Shown: positions 61,705-64,000 of the stretch, piece by piece
How the letters are laid out: each line of letters begins with the position of its first letter
Position numbering within the stretch: the stretch's first letter is position 1
From: Pseudobdellovibrio exovorus JSS
GTDB taxonomy: Bacteria > Bdellovibrionota > Bdellovibrionia > Bdellovibrionales > Bdellovibrionaceae
Direction of reading: 5' to 3'
DNA length: 64,000 nt
Assembly (NCBI RefSeq): GCF_000348725.1
Contig: NC_020813.1
Location: 2,171,058 to 2,235,057, forward strand
Program-made: the position numbers and the translations under genes
The notes under the pieces: generated by a model
Database searches by the model: none
What the model saw: the letters and a program-made list of their open reading frames with translations, nothing else
What the model was told of the DNA's origin: nothing

Positions 61705-62895
61705 ATGAGTTCAGAATATCGTGCCCTATTAAAAAAGCTGAAACTGACTGGCCCGTTAGCCTTTGTGGATCTACACAAATTTGATCGCAATGCAAAAAAG
61801 ATGGCGGATCTGGTTCGCCCCTCTGGACTTCATATCCGCGTTGCAACGAAATCGCTACGTGTACCCGAGCTGATTCAACGAGTTCTTAACTCTGATCCTA
61901 TCTATCGTGGGCTTATGTGCTTCAGTGCTCAAGAGGCGTTATTTTTATCAGAGCAGGGTTTTAATGATTTTCTGATTGCCTATCCGACAGTCTGTCCACA
62001 GGATCTTTCGGCCCTTAAGAAAATTCACGATCAAGGCAAAGAGGTCTACCTTGTTGTCGATAGCATCGCACACTTAGAAGCTCTGTCCTCAATTTTTCAA
62101 AATAGCTCGCGGCCTTTCCGCGTACTTTTTGAAGTTGATCTTTCTTTAAGACTTGGACCTTTAGTTGTCGGTGTGCGCCGTAGTCCACTCAGAACTACAG
62201 AACAAGTTTTGGAACTGGTTCGCCATATTCAAAGCATTTCCTCTTTAAAGTTCAGTGGTTTTATGGCTTATGAAGCGCAAGTGGCCGGAGTCGGGGACCG
62301 CAACCCGTTCAAACCTTTACTCAGTAAGTTGCTCAAACCACTTCGCCATTTCTCGGCAAAGAAAATTGCGCAGAAACGTGAACAACTCAAGTCACGCATC
62401 CTAGCTGAGTTCCCACAAACAGAATTTCTGTTCAACGGAGGAGGCACAGGAAGTTTAAGTTTTAATCTTCCTGAAAATCAAACTCTGACAGAGCTTACTG
62501 CTGGCAGTGGTTTTTACTGTCCCCATCTTTTTGATTACTACAGCAATTTCAATCTAGAGGCGGCTGCCTTTTTTGCACTGCAAGTTGTGCGACAACCGGA
62601 ACCCCATTGGTTCACCTGCCTCGGCGGCGGATTCATCGCCTCGGGCGAGCCTAACTGGGACCGCATTCCCCGTCCTGAAGCGAATATGAAGCTTTCTGGC
62701 TTTGAAGCCGCAGGAGAAGTGCAAACACCTGTGTACAGCCGCACTGAAAATTTAGCCATTGGGGACTCTGTTATTTTTCGCCATGCTAAAGCCGGCGAAC
62801 TGATGGAGCGTTTTAACGATGTGGTGTTAATTCAAGATGGCAAAGTCACAGCCAATGCCAAAACCTATCGAGGGTTTGGACAGTGTTACTTCTAG
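61705..62895 (+). CDS. PLP-dependent alanine-racemase-fold enzyme (D-threonine aldolase/DSD1-like)
   Basis: 396 residues. N-terminal barrel with the PLP lysine motif VATKSLRVPELI (Lys near residue 49), preceded by FVDLHKFDRNAKKMADLV, as in D-threonine aldolases and D-serine dehydratases. The C-terminal domain has FTCLGGGFIASGEPNWDRIPRPE and a metal-type HAKAGELMERF (His and the following Glu). It therefore acts on a beta-hydroxy D-amino acid or similar; exact reaction unknown. Divergent from the TPR lipoprotein gene. Confidence 0.8.
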   Translation: MSSEYRALLKKLKLTGPLAFVDLHKFDRNAKKMADLVRPSGLHIRVATKSLRVPELIQRVLNSDPIYRGLMCFSAQEALFLSEQGFNDFLIAYPTVCPQDLSALKKIHDQGKEVYLVVDSIAHLEALSSIFQNSSRPFRVLFEVDLSLRLGPLVVGVRRSPLRTTEQVLELVRHIQSISSLKFSGFMAYEAQVAGVGDRNPFKPLLSKLLKPLRHFSAKKIAQKREQLKSRILAEFPQTEFLFNGGGTGSLSFNLPENQTLTELTAGSGFYCPHLFDYYSNFNLEAAAFFALQVVRQPEPHWFTCLGGGFIASGEPNWDRIPRPEANMKLSGFEAAGEVQTPVYSRTENLAIGDSVIFRHAKAGELMERFNDVVLIQDGKVTANAKTYRGFGQCYF

Positions 62896-62920
62896 CACAC
62901 TAGATTTATTCGCGCGCTGG

Positions 62921-63319
62921 CTAGCGATTCATCTGAACGTGATATCCCACCACATCCACCGGAGTCTGAGTCACTTGCGACTTGGCTCCTTTTAAACCCG
63001 AATAATATAAAGAAAAAATAATCCCTCGAAGTCCAAAGCGAACCATACGAATCAATGTTCCCACTTCGCCGTTCATATCCGCTTTCGCTTCAATAAAATT
63101 CATCATGGCACGTAAAACAAAAGACGGCATGAAACCTAACAATAACAGCAACAGTTTTAAATCAGCCAAATCACTCGGCGGAATTTCTTCTAATAATAAA
63201 TCCACATGCTCCACTGCTCCCAAGTTCGAAAACGAGGGGAACTCTTCGTTCGCTGGACACATGACATCACCTAGGCGATTCAGTGCGCTTATTTGTAATC
63301 CATTTAAAATACGTGACAT
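62921..63319 (-). CDS. Small subunit-like partner of the GMC oxidoreductase
   Basis: 132 residues, starting on the last base of the oxidoreductase stop codon (TAATG), so translation is coupled. It begins SRILNGLQISALNRLGDVMCP, resembling the small helical subunit (gluconate 2-dehydrogenase subunit 3-like) that often accompanies GMC enzymes. No clear signal peptide at the N-terminus; a hydrophobic LLLLLLGFMPSFVL stretch sits in the middle. Assignment is contextual. Confidence 0.55.
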   Translation of the reverse strand: MSRILNGLQISALNRLGDVMCPANEEFPSFSNLGAVEHVDLLLEEIPPSDLADLKLLLLLLGFMPSFVLRAMMNFIEAKADMNGEVGTLIRMVRFGLRGIIFSLYYSGLKGAKSQVTQTPVDVVGYHVQMNR

Positions 63320-64000
63320 TACATAGCTCCCTTCAGAATGTGGGGAACAGCCTGATGACTTAAAGCCATCACAGTTAAGGAAGGATTAATCCCCGGAGCC
63401 GATGGGAAGACACTTGAGTCCGCAATAAAAATTCTTTTATTGGCGTGCATAGAAAATTCTGGATTCACCACGGATTTTCTAGGATCAGTTCCCAGCGCAC
63501 AGCCTCCCATCAGATGAAGGCCAAATGCTTGCTTACAGCGAATGATTTCTTTCGCTTCCACGCTTTCAAACATGTCCGCAATCATTTCCATTCCCTGATT
63601 CATGCGATGTTGGTCACGGGATGTAAGTGACTTGCGGACGACCATCTTGCCTTTTTTATCTAAGCTCATCTGCCCCGTGGCTTCATCGCGAATGGCCACT
63701 TCCATCGAAGCCATATAGCGGAACTTCTTCATGTTGCCTTGATGTTGCTTTCCGAAACCATTGAATAGCATCGATGTGGCTATCGGTGGGGCAAAGACAT
63801 TTTCAAATTTAAAACCAGCCTCGCGTAATTTAGGATCGTAAGACTTCACCGCTTGAAACGCTCCTTTGAAAGCATCAATCGGTTGGTCAAACAAAGCATA
63901 AGTCATGTATTGCGGATGACAGCTAATATTTTTTCCCAATGCCTGCGACTTTTCACCATATCCTGATTGTAATAAAATTTTCGTTGTACCAAAACTTCCA
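63319..64000 (-). CDS. GMC-family oxidoreductase, C-terminal part (runs off the window)
   Basis: The frame is open to the window edge, so at least 227 residues are seen and the N-terminal FAD domain lies outside. The C-terminal GMC signature is clear: HLMGGCALGTDPRKSVVNPEF, then FIADSSVFPSAPGINPSLTVMALS, which includes the active-site His region and the FAD-contacting Asp. Upstream text GTTKILLQSGYG confirms the frame continues. Family oxidises alcohols or sugars; with its small partner it may be a periplasmic dehydrogenase. Confidence 0.88.
   Translation of the reverse strand, partial: GSFGTTKILLQSGYGEKSQALGKNISCHPQYMTYALFDQPIDAFKGAFQAVKSYDPKLREAGFKFENVFAPPIATSMLFNGFGKQHQGNMKKFRYMASMEVAIRDEATGQMSLDKKGKMVVRKSLTSRDQHRMNQGMEMIADMFESVEAKEIIRCKQAFGLHLMGGCALGTDPRKSVVNPEFSMHANKRIFIADSSVFPSAPGINPSLTVMALSHQAVPHILKGAM

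Noticed and set aside
1-64000. tRNA, rRNA, CRISPR arrays, complete insertion sequences, prophage genes
   Set aside because: None could be recognised by reading; a covariance-model scan was not possible here.

Overview
The window looks like a chromosomal stretch from a Gram-negative, flagellated, predatory-type bacterium of the Bdellovibrionota, closest in feel to Bdellovibrio or Pseudobdellovibrio. That placement is inference. It rests on a single-direction flagellar supercluster with a MotE-like gene, many Bdellovibrio-style lipoproteins and TPR proteins, moderate-to-low GC, and salvage functions (AmpG-like permease, a long adenosine-deaminase-like protein, lytic transglycosylase, thymidine kinase). 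I saw no rRNA, tRNA, CRISPR array, complete insertion sequence or prophage.

Layout. 1-2.64 kb is an AT-rich accessory patch: two 92%-identical 3' ends of an RHS-repeat gene, each cut just before the conserved end of the RHS core and each coupled by overlapping stop/start codons to a different unknown gene. A large imperfect inverted repeat closes the patch. 2.6-6.8 kb is a tolC-macA-macB type tripartite exporter operon. 7.0-22.2 kb is a 15-gene flagellar operon on the minus strand (TPR protein, truncated sigma54-activator-like protein, flgB, flgC, fliE, fliF, fliG, fliH, fliI, fliJ, motE-like, fliK, flgD, a flagellar-operon protein, flgE), with a well-matched sigma54 promoter at its head and a strong terminator at its tail. 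Divergent from it, 22.4-25.2 kb is a lipoprotein-mlaE-mlaF-mlaD lipid transport operon.

The middle (25.2-45 kb) holds housekeeping and regulation genes: dciA-like, trmFO, a PilZ protein, tdk, a lytic transglycosylase, glmU-glmS, a HAD phosphatase, a kinase with a degenerate ATPase domain followed by an NtrC-type activator, an M14 peptidase with an alpha/beta hydrolase, arginase with an N-acyltransferase, and a pabA-pabB-pabC folate operon. 44-50 kb is a compact tesA-ybbA-ybbP-sua5-plsC operon. 50-64 kb holds an RRM protein, slyD, an HNH nuclease, a GNAT, a DUF1365/FAD-oxidase pair, the deaminase-like/ampG pair, two large lipoproteins, a PLP-dependent racemase/aldolase-like enzyme, and a GMC oxidoreductase that runs off the window.

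Two cross-cutting signals stand out. First, several genes at the head of transcription units have no Shine-Dalgarno but carry a promoter whose -10 box ends 6-9 nt before the start codon (tolC, pilZ gene, glmU, HAD, HNH, racemase-like). This is the geometry of leaderless mRNAs, whereas most operon-internal and several other genes have clear Shine-Dalgarno sequences. Second, the flagellar operon starts from a sigma54 promoter with a predicted leader of about 4 nt, and its second gene is a sigma54-activator-like protein lacking the sigma54-contacting GAFTGA loop.
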